The notes beneath the pieces are model-generated. The model was not told the origin of the DNA, did no database searches, and saw only the letters and a list, made by a program, of their open reading frames with translations. Shown here piece by piece: positions 1-8,309 of a stretch of 64,000 nt of DNA. The position numbers and the translations under genes were made by a program. The stretch is from Pseudomonas sp. GM74 (GTDB lineage Bacteria; Pseudomonadota; Gammaproteobacteria; Pseudomonadales; Pseudomonadaceae): positions 1 to 64,000 of the forward strand of contig NZ_AKJG01000046.1 in NCBI RefSeq assembly GCF_000282455.1, in the 5' to 3' direction. How positions within the stretch are numbered: the first letter of the stretch is position 1; the number at the start of each line of letters is the position of its first letter.

Positions 1-110
1 AATACGGCAACCTCGACCGCGCGCTGGTCGGCATTTTCGATTTGTTCGGTGTCTGGTGGCTGATCAAGCGCACGCGCCTGAGCACCATCCCCCAGGAGAT
101 CAAAGGATGA
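1..110 (+). CDS. Glycosyltransferase family 2 (C-terminal fragment)
   Basis: An open frame enters from the left edge (first full codon at 3) and ends with TGA at 108-110. Only 35 residues are visible. They end in a hydrophobic stretch and a basic tail (WWLIKRTRLST...), as in DPM1-like or ArnC-like polyprenyl-phosphate glycosyltransferases. The stop overlaps the next start (ATGA), so the gene is translationally coupled to a LABN-domain protein and an ArnT-like enzyme. In Pseudomonas that trio modifies surface glycolipid. The family call rests mainly on context. Confidence 0.6.
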   Translation, partial: YGNLDRALVGIFDLFGVWWLIKRTRLSTIPQEIKG

Positions 111-385
111 ATCTCTCCCGCGAAGCCCTTTGGCTGATCGTCGGTTTTGTTGGTCAGATCGCCTTTACCGGGCGGTTTGTCCTGCAGTGGTTGTACAGCG
201 AGTACAAGAAACGCAGCGTGATCCCGGTGAGTTTCTGGTACCTGAGCATCGTCGGCAGCACCTTGTTGCTCGCCTATGCCATTTACCGTGAAGACCCGGT
301 GTTTATTGCCGGGCAGGCCTTTGGCTCCCTCGTCTATTTTCGCAACCTGCAATTGATCTCAAAAAGCAAACACCTGAAGGAGTAG
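107..385 (+). CDS. Lipid A biosynthesis N-terminal (LABN) domain membrane protein
   Basis: This is a 92-residue protein starting MNLSREALWL. An earlier in-frame start exists at 56, but ATG 107 overlaps the upstream stop and follows an AGGAG-like sequence. It has three hydrophobic segments and the LABN signature GQxxFxxRFxxQWxxSE (residues 12-30), followed by PVSFWYLS. The domain occurs at the N terminus of some lipid-A-disaccharide synthases and as free small proteins, where it probably helps move or modify polyprenyl-linked sugars. It is the middle gene of a three-gene operon, 3 bp ahead of the next gene. Confidence 0.85.
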   Translation: MNLSREALWLIVGFVGQIAFTGRFVLQWLYSEYKKRSVIPVSFWYLSIVGSTLLLAYAIYREDPVFIAGQAFGSLVYFRNLQLISKSKHLKE

Positions 386-388
386 GGA

Positions 389-1798
389 ATGCGCGGATCG
401 TTATCGACCCGGAATATTACGTTGCTCGTGGCCGTCGCGTTGGCGTTGCTGTTTTTCTGGGGGCTGGGCAGCGTGCCGTTCCTCAGTGTCAACGAGGCCC
501 GCCGTGCGGTAACCGTGCGCGAAATGCGTGAAGCGGGAAGTTGGCTGCTGCCTTATATGAACGGCGACTTGTACCTCTCCAAGCCGCCGTTTTTCTATTG
601 GGCCGGTCTGGTTTCGACGGCGGTGCTGGGCAGTTTGTCCGAGTGGAGCGTGCGCCTGCCTTCGGCCCTGGCCGCCGCCTTGTGCTGTTTTGGCACCTAT
701 CTGTACGGCGTTCGGCAGGCGGGGCGGCAGGTTGGTCTGTTCGCCGTGGTGTTCCTGGCCGCGAACGGTGCCTTCAGCCTGTTCGCACGACGCTCGGAAA
801 TCGAGATGCTGCTGACCCTGCTGTGCTTCGGCGCACTGCTGGCGGCCTGGCAGTTCATCTTCCTGCAGGGGCGGGCCATGTGGAGTCGACTCAGCTACGT
901 GCTGCTGGGTTGCGCACTGCTGACCAAGGGGCCGGTTTGCCTGTTGTGGGTGACGGCGCCGATCCTGGCCTATGCCTTGATCTACCGCGATGCCCGGGCC
1001 AAGGCTTATCTGTGCGACGGTTGGGGCTGGCTGATTGCCCTGGGGCTGGGCAGTTCCTGGTACGTGGCGGTGTCTGTGAGTCAGGGCTGGGGGATCTGGG
1101 CCTCGATCATCAGCGAAGACATCGTGAAGAAGATCGACGGGCAGGGCGCCGAGGCCTGGTATGCGTACCCGTTGTACCTGGCCGGTGATTTCTTCCCGTT
1201 CTGGCTGATCGCATTCGTGCAGCCGCGCAAGTTCTGGGCAATGATCCGCTCGCGCCGCGAGGCGGGCATGTTGCTGATTTGCAGCCTGTTGCCGCTGCTG
1301 GTGTTTTCCCTGTTCACCGAAAAGCATGGCAAGTACCTGTTGCCGGTCTATCCGTCCATGGCGTTGCTGCTGGCGATGCACTGGTCGGCACTGCTCGATG
1401 ACCTGAAAGGTCGCTGGCGCACCGTCCTGGCCGTTGTGCCCTACGTGATGCTGACCGGGTTCGTGGTGTTCTACATGTTCGTCGAAGCGCGGGTGCTGTC
1501 GCACCGGGTCGGTGGCCTTGAGCAAGTTGCCACGCTGGCCAATGGGCAGCCGGGTCAGAAGGCCTACACCCTCGGCGAGCCGGATATCCGTCTGGTCTAT
1601 TACATGGGCCGGCCGGTGGCGCCGCTGACAGTGGCGCAGTTGCAGTCCGAGTCGCGTCCGGCGGGGCTGTTGTTTGTGCAAGAGCCCCTTACACCGGAAC
1701 TGCAGAACCTGGCGTCGTGCCAGGTCGGTGAAGTCAACCCGTACCTCAAACCGCACCGTGCGGCGCTGCTGGTACGCATGGGCGGAGATTGCCGCTGA
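389..1798 (+). CDS. ArnT-like family 39 glycosyltransferase
   Basis: A 469-residue integral membrane protein with about ten hydrophobic segments. The first periplasmic loop carries the acidic/Arg motif of GT-C enzymes (NEARRAVTVREM), followed by YLSKPPFFYW, the substrate-loop signature of ArnT/PMT-type transferases. It probably moves a sugar from undecaprenyl phosphate to lipid A or another surface acceptor in the periplasm. Shorter than classical ArnT (about 550 residues), it lacks most of the C-terminal soluble domain, so the sugar is unknown. It is the last gene of its operon; a hairpin follows at 1811-1843. Confidence 0.85.
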   Translation: MRGSLSTRNITLLVAVALALLFFWGLGSVPFLSVNEARRAVTVREMREAGSWLLPYMNGDLYLSKPPFFYWAGLVSTAVLGSLSEWSVRLPSALAAALCCFGTYLYGVRQAGRQVGLFAVVFLAANGAFSLFARRSEIEMLLTLLCFGALLAAWQFIFLQGRAMWSRLSYVLLGCALLTKGPVCLLWVTAPILAYALIYRDARAKAYLCDGWGWLIALGLGSSWYVAVSVSQGWGIWASIISEDIVKKIDGQGAEAWYAYPLYLAGDFFPFWLIAFVQPRKFWAMIRSRREAGMLLICSLLPLLVFSLFTEKHGKYLLPVYPSMALLLAMHWSALLDDLKGRWRTVLAVVPYVMLTGFVVFYMFVEARVLSHRVGGLEQVATLANGQPGQKAYTLGEPDIRLVYYMGRPVAPLTVAQLQSESRPAGLLFVQEPLTPELQNLASCQVGEVNPYLKPHRAALLVRMGGDCR

Positions 1799-1810
1799 TC
1801 GGCTTCCCGG

Positions 1811-1843
1811 CCGAACGGTGACCACAGCACATCACCCGTTCGG
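1811..1843 (+). terminator. Hairpin after the ArnT-like gene
   Basis: CCGAACGGTGA pairs with TCACCCGTTCGG across a short loop (one bulge). There is no T-run, so this may be a weak terminator or part of the overlapping operator-like site at 1830-1848. Confidence 0.4.
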
Positions 1844-1863
1844 ACTAGGCAAGGCTAACGATT
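1830..1863 (+). promoter_or_regulatory. Steroid-cluster operator site 1 (overlapping weak copies)
   Basis: The sequence 1830-1848 read on the minus strand is CTAGTCCGAACGGGTGATG. It matches 13 of 15 fixed positions of CTAGTCC-N4-GGACGATG, but in reverse orientation. A more degenerate direct copy lies at 1845-1863. The site is about 100 bp before the first acyl-CoA dehydrogenase gene. Confidence 0.5.
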
Positions 1864-1948
1864 CTGCCGCGTCCGGGCGGCGCCAAACTTCATGCTCAAA
1901 GGGGTGTTGCGCCACGCGCGCCCCGCCAAACGAGCAGAAGGCGCCGCG

Positions 1949-3121
1949 ATGGAGTTTGCATTCAGCGACGAACAGGAAATGATCCGCGCATCGGCCGAGG
2001 GTTTCCTCGCCGATGTCTCGGATTCTGCCGCCGTGCGCGCGGCAATGGTCAGCGAACGGGGTTTCGACGAAGTCCTCTGGCAGCGTCTGTGCCAGGAAAT
2101 GTACTGGCCGGCGATTCACATCCCCGAAACCTATGGCGGCCTGGGCCTCGGCTTTGTCGAGCTGACGATCCTGCTGGAACAGATGGGCCGGCGCTTGCTG
2201 TGCTCGCCGTTTTTCGCCACCGCTTGCATGGCCACGCCTGCGCTGTTGCTGGCGGCCAATGATGAACAGAAGCAGCGTTGGTTGCCGTCGATTGCCGACG
2301 GCAGCATGACCGCGACCCTGGCGTTCAGTAGTGCCAACGGCTGGTCTGCCGATGATGTCCAGGCAACGGTGGTGGCCGAAGGTGACGGGTTTGTCCTCGA
2401 CGGCACCCTCAAGCATGTACTCGACGGCCATGGCGCCGACCTGTTGATCACTGCCGCCCGTCAACCCGGAACCACCGGTGAAACGGGCATCAGCCTGTTT
2501 GCCGTGAGCGCCGTACGCGCAGGCATCGAACGACAGATGCTGCCGACCATGGACCAGACCCGGCGCCAGGCGCGGATCCAGCTCAAGGGCCTGTACCTTG
2601 AAGCCGACTGCCTGCTGGGTGAGTTCGGCAATGGCTGGTCGCACCTTGAGCGAGTCCTGCAACTGGCCTGCATCGGCCTGGCCGCCGAGCAGACCGGCGG
2701 CGCGCAGCAGGTGCTCGACCTCAGCGTGGCCTACATGCAGGAGCGCCAACAGTTCGGTCGCCCCATCGCCAGTTTCCAGGCCCTCAAACACCGCGCCGCC
2801 GACATGATGCTGCAAGTCGAATGCGCGCGTTCGGCCAGTTACTACGCCGCGTGCGTGGCCCAGGAAGTCCTTGACCCGCAGGGTGATTCGCAGGTCGCGG
2901 CCGAACTGCCGCTGGCGGCGGCGCTGGCCAAGGCGCAGTGCTCGGAAACCTACTTCCATTGCGCGTCCGAATCGATCCAGTTGCACGGTGGCGTCGGTTT
3001 CACCTGGGAATACGACCCGCACCTCTACTTCAAGCGCGCCCGTGCCAGCGAGAGTTTCCTCGGGTTACCGGCCTGGCATCGCGAGCGCATTGCTTCGGTG
3101 ATTCTGGGAGAGCAGCCATGA
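1949..3121 (+). CDS. Acyl-CoA dehydrogenase subunit (FadE31-33 type)
   Basis: A 390-residue acyl-CoA dehydrogenase. ATG 1949 (MEFAFSDEQEM) is the family-typical N terminus; a start at 1892 would add an unlikely Arg-rich extension. It carries RQQFGRPIASFQALKH and LHGGVGFTWE near the C terminus, as in the partner-type subunit of the heterotetrameric dehydrogenases of actinobacterial and proteobacterial steroid degradation. It overlaps the next dehydrogenase by ATGA, so the two probably form one alpha2beta2 enzyme. By context it desaturates a CoA ester of the C/D-ring remnant. It opens a seven-gene operon (1949-7621). Confidence 0.9.
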   Translation: MEFAFSDEQEMIRASAEGFLADVSDSAAVRAAMVSERGFDEVLWQRLCQEMYWPAIHIPETYGGLGLGFVELTILLEQMGRRLLCSPFFATACMATPALLLAANDEQKQRWLPSIADGSMTATLAFSSANGWSADDVQATVVAEGDGFVLDGTLKHVLDGHGADLLITAARQPGTTGETGISLFAVSAVRAGIERQMLPTMDQTRRQARIQLKGLYLEADCLLGEFGNGWSHLERVLQLACIGLAAEQTGGAQQVLDLSVAYMQERQQFGRPIASFQALKHRAADMMLQVECARSASYYAACVAQEVLDPQGDSQVAAELPLAAALAKAQCSETYFHCASESIQLHGGVGFTWEYDPHLYFKRARASESFLGLPAWHRERIASVILGEQP

Positions 3122-4311
3122 AAATCAGTTTCAGCGAACAGGACGAACGCTTCCGTCGGGAAGTCGCCGACTGGATGAGCGCCAACCTCTGCGGTGAATT
3201 TGAAGTCCTGCGTTTTCGCGGCGGCCCGGGCGACGAGCACATGTTTCCCGAAGAGCGCAAAGCCTGGGAGCGCAAGCTTGCCGAGGGCGGCTGGACCTGC
3301 GTCGGCTGGGCGCCGGAGCATGGCGGGCGCGGCCTGTCGATCACCCGGCAAGTGATTTTCCACGAAGAATACGCCCGCGCCGGTGGCCCCGGCCGCATGG
3401 GGCATATTGGTGAAGGCCTGGCCGGGCCGACCATCGCCGCATTCGGCACTGTCGAACAGCAACAGCGGTTTTTGCCGGGGATTGTCAGCGGTACGTCGTT
3501 CTGGTGCCAGGGCTATTCAGAGCCGGGCGCAGGTTCCGACCTGGCCAACGTCAAGACCCGTGCAATGCTGGATGAAGCGACCGGCCAATGGCTGATCAAC
3601 GGGCAAAAAGTCTGGACGTCCCTGGCCCATGAGTCGGACTGGTGTTTCGTGATTGCCCGCACCGAACCGGGCAGCGTCGGCCATCGCGGACTGTCGTTCC
3701 TGCTGGTGCCCATGGCCCAGGCAGAAATCACCGTACGGCCTATCGAGCAACTGACCGGCACCTCGGAATTCAACGAAGTGTTCTTCGACGATGCCCGCAC
3801 CGACGCCACCAACATCATCGGTGAGCCGGGCGAAGGCTGGAAGATCGCCATGGCGCTGCTCGGCTTTGAGCGGGGTGTGTCGACCCTCGGCCAGCAAATG
3901 CAGTTCCAGAACGAACTCAACGAAATCATCGCCATCGCCAAGTCCAACGGTGCCGACCGCGACCCGATCCTGCGTCAGCGCCTGGCCGAGGCCTGGAGCG
4001 GGTTGCGGATCATGCGCTACAACTCGCTGCGCATGCTCTCGGGTAGCCAGGACGGTTCGCTGCGCAAAGAAGCGACCATCTACAAGCTGTTCTGGTCGAC
4101 CTGGCACGCCAGCCTCGGCAAGTTGGCGATGGACGTTCTCGGCGCCGAGGCGGAATTGCTCGAAGCCGCACCCTACCAGTTGACCCGTTTGCAGTCGCTG
4201 TACCTGTTCAGCCGCGCCGACACCCTGTACGGCGGCAGCAACGAGATCCAGCGCAACATCATCGCCGAGCGTGCCTTGGGCATGCCCAAAGAGCCGCGTC
4301 CGCGCGCCTGA
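3118..4311 (+). CDS. Acyl-CoA dehydrogenase subunit (partner of preceding gene)
   Basis: A 397-residue acyl-CoA dehydrogenase starting MKISFSEQDERF at 3118, overlapping the upstream stop. It has the FAD/substrate signature SEPGAGSDLANV and the C-terminal YGGSNEIQRNIIAERALGMP typical of the FAD-site subunit in heteromeric steroid dehydrogenases. It complements the preceding protein, which carries the RxQFGxP motif. The reverse subunit order is found in the second pair (44941-47173). The likely substrate is a CoA thioester produced after HIP activation; the exact step cannot be read from sequence. Confidence 0.9.
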   Translation: MKISFSEQDERFRREVADWMSANLCGEFEVLRFRGGPGDEHMFPEERKAWERKLAEGGWTCVGWAPEHGGRGLSITRQVIFHEEYARAGGPGRMGHIGEGLAGPTIAAFGTVEQQQRFLPGIVSGTSFWCQGYSEPGAGSDLANVKTRAMLDEATGQWLINGQKVWTSLAHESDWCFVIARTEPGSVGHRGLSFLLVPMAQAEITVRPIEQLTGTSEFNEVFFDDARTDATNIIGEPGEGWKIAMALLGFERGVSTLGQQMQFQNELNEIIAIAKSNGADRDPILRQRLAEAWSGLRIMRYNSLRMLSGSQDGSLRKEATIYKLFWSTWHASLGKLAMDVLGAEAELLEAAPYQLTRLQSLYLFSRADTLYGGSNEIQRNIIAERALGMPKEPRPRA

Positions 4312-4324
4312 AAGGAGAGAGTTC

Positions 4325-5107
4325 ATGTCTGTACCTCAATATGTTGAAGGTCGCGGCCTGCTGCGCGGCAAGTCGGTACTGATCACCGCCGCCGCCGGTG
4401 CCGGTATCGGTTTTTCCGCCGCCGTGCGCGCTGCCGAAGAAGGCTGTCGCGCGCTGATGATCAGCGATATCCATGAAGGCCGGTTGGCCGAAGCGGTGCT
4501 GAAGATTCGCGAAACCACCGGGCTGCAGCAGGTCTTCGGCCAGGTCTGCAACGTCGCCGACGAAGCCCAGGTGCAGCAGCTGATCGCCTGCGCCGAGCGT
4601 GACCTGCAGGGCGTCGATGTGCTGATCAACAACGCCGGGCTTGGCGGCTCGCGCTTGCTGGTGAACATGGCCGATGAAGAATGGAATCGGGTCATCGACG
4701 TGACGCTCACCGGCACCATGCGCATGACCCGCGCCATGCTGCCGAAAATGATGGAGCGACGTGCCGGGGTGATCGTCAACAACGCCTCGGTGCTGGGCTG
4801 GCGCGCGCAGAAAGAACAGGCGCACTACGCCGCCGCCAAGGCTGGCGTGATGGCGCTGACCCGCTGTGCAGCGGTCGAGGCCGCCGACTACGGCATCCGC
4901 ATCAACGCGGTCAGCCCGAGCATTGCCCTGCACGATTTCCTGCGCAAATCCGCACCCCAGGCGGTGCTCGATCAACTGGCCGCCAACGAAGCCTTCGGCC
5001 GTGCCGCCGAAGTCTGGGAAGTGGCCAACGTGATGATGTTCCTGGCCAGCGACTACAGCTCCTACATGACCGGCGAAGTGTTGTCGGTGTCCAGCCAGAG
5101 GGCGTGA
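4325..5107 (+). CDS. ipdF: IpdF-like short-chain dehydrogenase
   Basis: A 260-residue SDR starting [10 protein letters not shown] behind GGAGAG (start 4325). It has an unusual glycine motif TAAAGAGIG (res. 23-31), LINNAGLGG, the catalytic YAAAK and a conserved C terminus [14 protein letters not shown]. As I recall, mycobacterial IpdF, which oxidises the 5-hydroxyl of the HIP-CoA series, shares this tail and the TAAAGxGIG motif. It lies between dehydrogenase, MaoC and thiolase genes, which fits a beta-oxidation-like role on the C/D-ring remnant. The assignment is from remembered similarity. Confidence 0.75.
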   Translation: MSVPQYVEGRGLLRGKSVLITAAAGAGIGFSAAVRAAEEGCRALMISDIHEGRLAEAVLKIRETTGLQQVFGQVCNVADEAQVQQLIACAERDLQGVDVLINNAGLGGSRLLVNMADEEWNRVIDVTLTGTMRMTRAMLPKMMERRAGVIVNNASVLGWRAQKEQAHYAAAKAGVMALTRCAAVEAADYGIRINAVSPSIALHDFLRKSAPQAVLDQLAANEAFGRAAEVWEVANVMMFLASDYSSYMTGEVLSVSSQRA

Positions 5108-5109
5108 CC

Positions 5110-5568
5110 ATGCCACGTATTTTCGACACGCCGATGGCCTTGTTCGACGCCGTGGGCGAATCACTCGGCGCCAGCGACTGGCTATTGCTGGAACAGGGCC
5201 GCATCGACCGCTTCGCCGACGCCACCGGCGATCACCAGTGGATTCACGTCGATCCGCTCAAGGCCGCCAGCGGCCCGTTTGGTGCCTGCATTGCCCATGG
5301 CTACCTGAGCCTGTCGCTGGTCAACCTGTTCCTGCCGCAGATCGTCGAAGTCCGTGGCCTGGCCATGGGCGTCAACTACGGTTGCGAGCGGGTGCGCTTC
5401 CCCTCGGTGGTGCGTGTGGGTTCGCGGGTGCGCGGCAGTGCGCAATTGATCGCGGTCGAGGAAGTGAAGGGCGGCGTACAGGCGACCATCCGCGTCAGCG
5501 TCGACATCGACGGCGAGGAACGCCCCGGCTGCGTGGTCGACACCATCAGTCGCTACTACCCGGCCTGA
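5110..5568 (+). CDS. MaoC-like enoyl-CoA hydratase
   Basis: A 152-residue single hot-dog-fold protein. It has the (R)-hydratase signature [14 protein letters not shown] (about res. 36-49) with the catalytic Asp/His pair, then [16 protein letters not shown]. It starts 2 bp after the IpdF-like gene. MaoC hydratases add water to trans-2-enoyl-CoA esters. Here it would act after one of the acyl-CoA dehydrogenases in C/D-ring breakdown. The single-domain form resembles bacterial PhaJ-type enzymes more than the two-domain ChsH2. Confidence 0.85.
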   Translation: MPRIFDTPMALFDAVGESLGASDWLLLEQGRIDRFADATGDHQWIHVDPLKAASGPFGACIAHGYLSLSLVNLFLPQIVEVRGLAMGVNYGCERVRFPSVVRVGSRVRGSAQLIAVEEVKGGVQATIRVSVDIDGEERPGCVVDTISRYYPA

Positions 5569-5597
5569 CCATCAACAGCATTTTCGAGGAATCCAGC

Positions 5598-6800
5598 ATG
5601 AAAGAAGCCGTCATCGTTTCCACCGCCCGTACTCCGATCGGCAAAGCCTTTCGCGGTGCGTTCAATGACACCGAGGCGCCGCAACTGGGCGGCCACGTGG
5701 TGCGCGAAGCCGTGCGCCGGGCCGGCATCGAGCCGGGCGAAGTGGACGACGTGATCATCGGCGCCGCGGCGCAGCAGGGCACCCAGTCCTACAACCTGGG
5801 ACGCCTGTGCGCGATTGCCGGCGGCTTGCCGGTATCAGTTGCCGGGATGGCCGTCGAGCGCCAGTGCTCGTCGGGCCTGATGAGTATCGCCATGGCCGCC
5901 AAAGGCATCATGTGCGACGAAATCGACATCGCCGTGGCCGGTGGCCTGGAGTCGATTTCCCTGGTGCAGAACAAGCACAAGAACCTGTATCGCAATCAGT
6001 CGGGTTCGGTGATTGAGCTGGACCCGCACGCCTATATCCCGATGATCGAAACCGCCGAGATCGTCTCCGCGCGCTACGGCATCTCCCGCGACGAGCAGGA
6101 CGAATACAGCTACCAGAGCCAGCTGCGTACCGCACAGGCCCAGAGCGCCGGGCGATTCGACCGGGAACTGGCGCCGCTGACCAGCCGCAAGGCACTGTTC
6201 GACAAGGCCACCGGCGAAACCAGCTATGAAACCGTCACCTTGCTGCGTGACGAATGCAACCGCATCGACACCTCTCGCGAAAGCCTGAGCGCCCTGGAAC
6301 CGGTATGGCCCGGCGGTCAGTGGAGCGACAAAGGTAGATTCATCACCGCCGGCAACGCCTCGCAGCTGTCCGACGGCGCATCGGCTTCGGTGCTGATGAG
6401 CGCAAAAATGGCCGAGAAACGTGGCCTGGAACCCCTGGGGATCTATCGCGGCATGGCGGTCGCCGGCTGCAATTCCGACGAGATGGGCATCGGCCCGGTG
6501 TACGCCATCCCCAAGCTGCTCAAACGCCACGGCCTGACCATGGACCACATCGGCCTCTGGGAGTTGAACGAAGCGTTTGCCTGCCAGGTCCTGTACTGCC
6601 GCGACACCCTGGGCATTGCGGCCGAGCGTCTGAACGTCAATGGTGGGGCGATCTCCATCGGCCATCCGTTCGGCATGTCCGGGGCGCGGATGGTCGGCCA
6701 TGCGTTGATCGAAGGTCAGCGCCGCGGTTTGCGTTACGTGGTTGTGAGCATGTGCATCGGTGGCGGCATGGGCGCTGCAGCTCTGTTCGAGGTGGTCTGA
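5598..6800 (+). CDS. Thiolase (acetyl-CoA acyltransferase)
   Basis: A 400-residue thiolase starting [15 protein letters not shown] behind GAGGAATCCAGC. The nucleophilic Cys90 lies in VERQCSSG, His356 in [11 protein letters not shown] and the second active-site Cys386 in SMCIGGGMG. It is complete by length. It is clearly different from the FadA6-like thiolase at 47447, so the cluster has two. It probably releases acetyl- or propionyl-CoA during degradation of the HIP remnant or of small fragments. It is followed directly by a ketosteroid isomerase gene. Confidence 0.9.
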   Translation: MKEAVIVSTARTPIGKAFRGAFNDTEAPQLGGHVVREAVRRAGIEPGEVDDVIIGAAAQQGTQSYNLGRLCAIAGGLPVSVAGMAVERQCSSGLMSIAMAAKGIMCDEIDIAVAGGLESISLVQNKHKNLYRNQSGSVIELDPHAYIPMIETAEIVSARYGISRDEQDEYSYQSQLRTAQAQSAGRFDRELAPLTSRKALFDKATGETSYETVTLLRDECNRIDTSRESLSALEPVWPGGQWSDKGRFITAGNASQLSDGASASVLMSAKMAEKRGLEPLGIYRGMAVAGCNSDEMGIGPVYAIPKLLKRHGLTMDHIGLWELNEAFACQVLYCRDTLGIAAERLNVNGGAISIGHPFGMSGARMVGHALIEGQRRGLRYVVVSMCIGGGMGAAALFEVV

Positions 6801-7190
6801 ATGATCAGCGCTCAACAGATTCAGGCGACCATGGCCCGCTACGTGGAACTGGTGGATGCCGGCGACATCGACGGCATTCTTGCGCTCTACGCCAATAACG
6901 CCACCGTTGAAGACCCGGTCGGCCACGCGCCGTTGCAGGGCATCGACGCCATCTCGCGCTTTTACCGTGAGGGATTGGGAGCGATGAAGGTCTGCGCAAC
7001 CCGGACCGGCCCGGTGCGCGCGACGCTCAACGGTTGCGGCGCGATGCCGTTCCGGGTCGACATGGAGTGGGGCGGGCAACCGTGCTCGCTGCATGTGATC
7101 GACGTGATGGAGTTCGACGCCGACGGCAAGATCCGTTCGATGAAAGCCTTCTGGAGTGAGGTCAACGTGACAGCGCGAGGTGCAGCATGA
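6801..7190 (+). CDS. Ketosteroid isomerase (steroid Delta5-Delta4-isomerase)
   Basis: A 129-residue NTF2-fold protein closely resembling the classical Pseudomonas putida enzyme along its whole length (MARYxELVDxGDI, ATVEDP, NGCGAMPFRV, VIDVM, WSEVN). The catalytic residues are present: Tyr14 and Asp101 of the oxyanion hole, base Asp38, and supporting Tyr30 and Tyr55. It moves the double bond of 3-oxo-Delta5-steroids to Delta4 by way of a dienolate, giving KstD and KshAB their 3-keto-4-ene substrates. Its start follows the thiolase stop directly and its end overlaps the next start. Confidence 0.95.
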   Translation: MISAQQIQATMARYVELVDAGDIDGILALYANNATVEDPVGHAPLQGIDAISRFYREGLGAMKVCATRTGPVRATLNGCGAMPFRVDMEWGGQPCSLHVIDVMEFDADGKIRSMKAFWSEVNVTARGAA

Positions 7191-7621
7191 ATCTGGAGCA
7201 GCGGATCGCCCGCCTGGAGGCGCTGGAGGACATCCGCCAGCTCAAGCATCGCTACCTCAACGCCTGCGATCTCAAGCAGGTGGAGGTGATTGCCGATTGC
7301 TTCGCCGAAGGTGAAGTGCTGATTGATTACGGTCCGTTGGGGATCTTTCGCGAGCGTGACACTTTTGTCGCGCTGTACCGCGAACTGGCCTGCCATGAGC
7401 GGGTGATCGACCTGCATCACGGCGCCAACCCGGAAATCGAGGTGCTGAATGAGGATCAGGCCCAGGGCCGTTGGGCCCTGTGGTACTTCAACCTGGATGG
7501 CGAGAGCGGGGCGACGCGGCAGTTGGGTGGGTTCTATCAGGACCGTTACCAGCGTATCGCCGGGCAATGGAAGATTGTCGCCACCCGTTTTACCGCTCAC
7601 TCGGAAGTGGTGCGCCCTTGA
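7187..7621 (+). CDS. SnoaL-like protein, BaiE-related (putative 7-hydroxysteroid dehydratase)
   Basis: A 144-residue SnoaL/NTF2-fold protein. Its pattern LExRIxxLExxxDIxxLKxRY...D, then GxGRW and GGFYxDxYxxIxGQW, resembles the bile acid 7alpha-dehydratase BaiE. Tyr23, Asp28 and His77 align with the catalytic Tyr30, Asp35 and His83 of BaiE by my manual alignment. The positions of BaiE Asp106 and Arg146 are not conserved (Tyr and Ala). It overlaps the ketosteroid isomerase gene (ATGA) and ends the operon. Dehydration of a 7-hydroxy-3-oxo-4-ene steroid is a reasonable inference; a generic NTF2-like role is the alternative. Confidence 0.6.
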   Translation: MNLEQRIARLEALEDIRQLKHRYLNACDLKQVEVIADCFAEGEVLIDYGPLGIFRERDTFVALYRELACHERVIDLHHGANPEIEVLNEDQAQGRWALWYFNLDGESGATRQLGGFYQDRYQRIAGQWKIVATRFTAHSEVVRP

Positions 7622-7635
7622 ACACTGGCGACAAT

Positions 7636-7796
7636 TGTGGCGAGGGCGCTTGCTCCCGCTGGCGGTGTGTCAGGCAATACTGATGTTGGATGTTCCGGCC
7701 CCTTCGCGGGCAAGCCCGCTCCCACAGGTTTTAGGGTGGCCCCGGCATTTGCAAACACCTCATTTCCCTGTGGGAGCGGGCTTGCCCGCGAAGGCG
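7636..7796. repeat. REP palindromes (three units)
   Basis: Units at about 7636-7661, 7702-7728 and 7768-7795 carry the GAGCGGGCTTGC-type palindromes of Pseudomonas. The repeat-associated sequence continues into the 3' end of the SRPBCC gene. Confidence 0.9.
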
Positions 7797-7801
7797 GCGT
7801 G

Positions 7802-8296
7802 TCAGGCAACATCAATGTTGGATGTGCTGACAGCCATTTCTGGATTCTGAGTCCGGCCGGTTTCGTAGTACGCCTTGAGGTTTTCGGCAATCTGCTGCAC
7901 GACCTTGTTGAAGGCCTTGGCCAGCAACCACTCTGCCAACCTGCCACCGCGCAGGCTGTAACGCATTTGCAGGGTGATGCGGGTCACATCCCCCTCCGCT
8001 TGCAAGGCATAACTGAAACTCGCCTGGCGAAACGGAAAGGGCGAGTCATTGCCGCCCTTGTGCAGCCGCAGCACGAACCCCGTGCCTTCCTGCCACTGCG
8101 CCACGGTTTCATCCAGATATTGACCGCCCTTGCGCAACACCCGGCGACTGGCACCCAAGCCTTCGATTGCGCCAGGATGAAACTGGCTGCCAGTGAGGCC
8201 CGGCACATAGTGCGGGGCCAGGCTCAGGTCGCGCAGTTTGGCCCAGGCGGCTTGTGGCGTGAGGTTCAGCACAACGCTGTGGCTGGCTACGGGCAT
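7802..8296 (-). CDS. SRPBCC-family (START-like) protein
   Basis: A 164-residue protein beginning MPVASHSVVLNL behind AGAGGACTT. Its fold pattern is a ligand-binding SRPBCC/polyketide-cyclase domain (AAWAKLRDLSLAPHYVPGL near the start, a long C-terminal amphipathic helix). Such domains bind hydrophobic ligands. It follows a steroid SDR by 13 bp, in an operon with an upstream operator-like site at 9149. It may bind or process a steroid intermediate; no catalytic role can be read. The last residues (STSNIDVA) are encoded by REP-associated sequence. Confidence 0.75.
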   Translation of the reverse strand: MPVASHSVVLNLTPQAAWAKLRDLSLAPHYVPGLTGSQFHPGAIEGLGASRRVLRKGGQYLDETVAQWQEGTGFVLRLHKGGNDSPFPFRQASFSYALQAEGDVTRITLQMRYSLRGGRLAEWLLAKAFNKVVQQIAENLKAYYETGRTQNPEMAVSTSNIDVA

Positions 8297-8309
8297 GTCG
8301 AAAGTCCTC

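Noticed and set aside
401..1825. Long minus-strand open frame opposite the ArnT-like gene
   Set aside because: It is Arg/Gln/His-rich with no domain pattern, a typical mirror of a high-G+C gene; the plus-strand product is a clear membrane transferase.
1832..3022. Long minus-strand frame opposite the first acyl-CoA dehydrogenase
   Set aside because: No recognisable motifs or ribosome-binding site; shadow of the dehydrogenase coding sequence. Similar shadows opposite 5598-6800, 10895-12851, 24683-26260, 33799-35478, 44941-48595 and 60292-63726 were rejected for the same reason.
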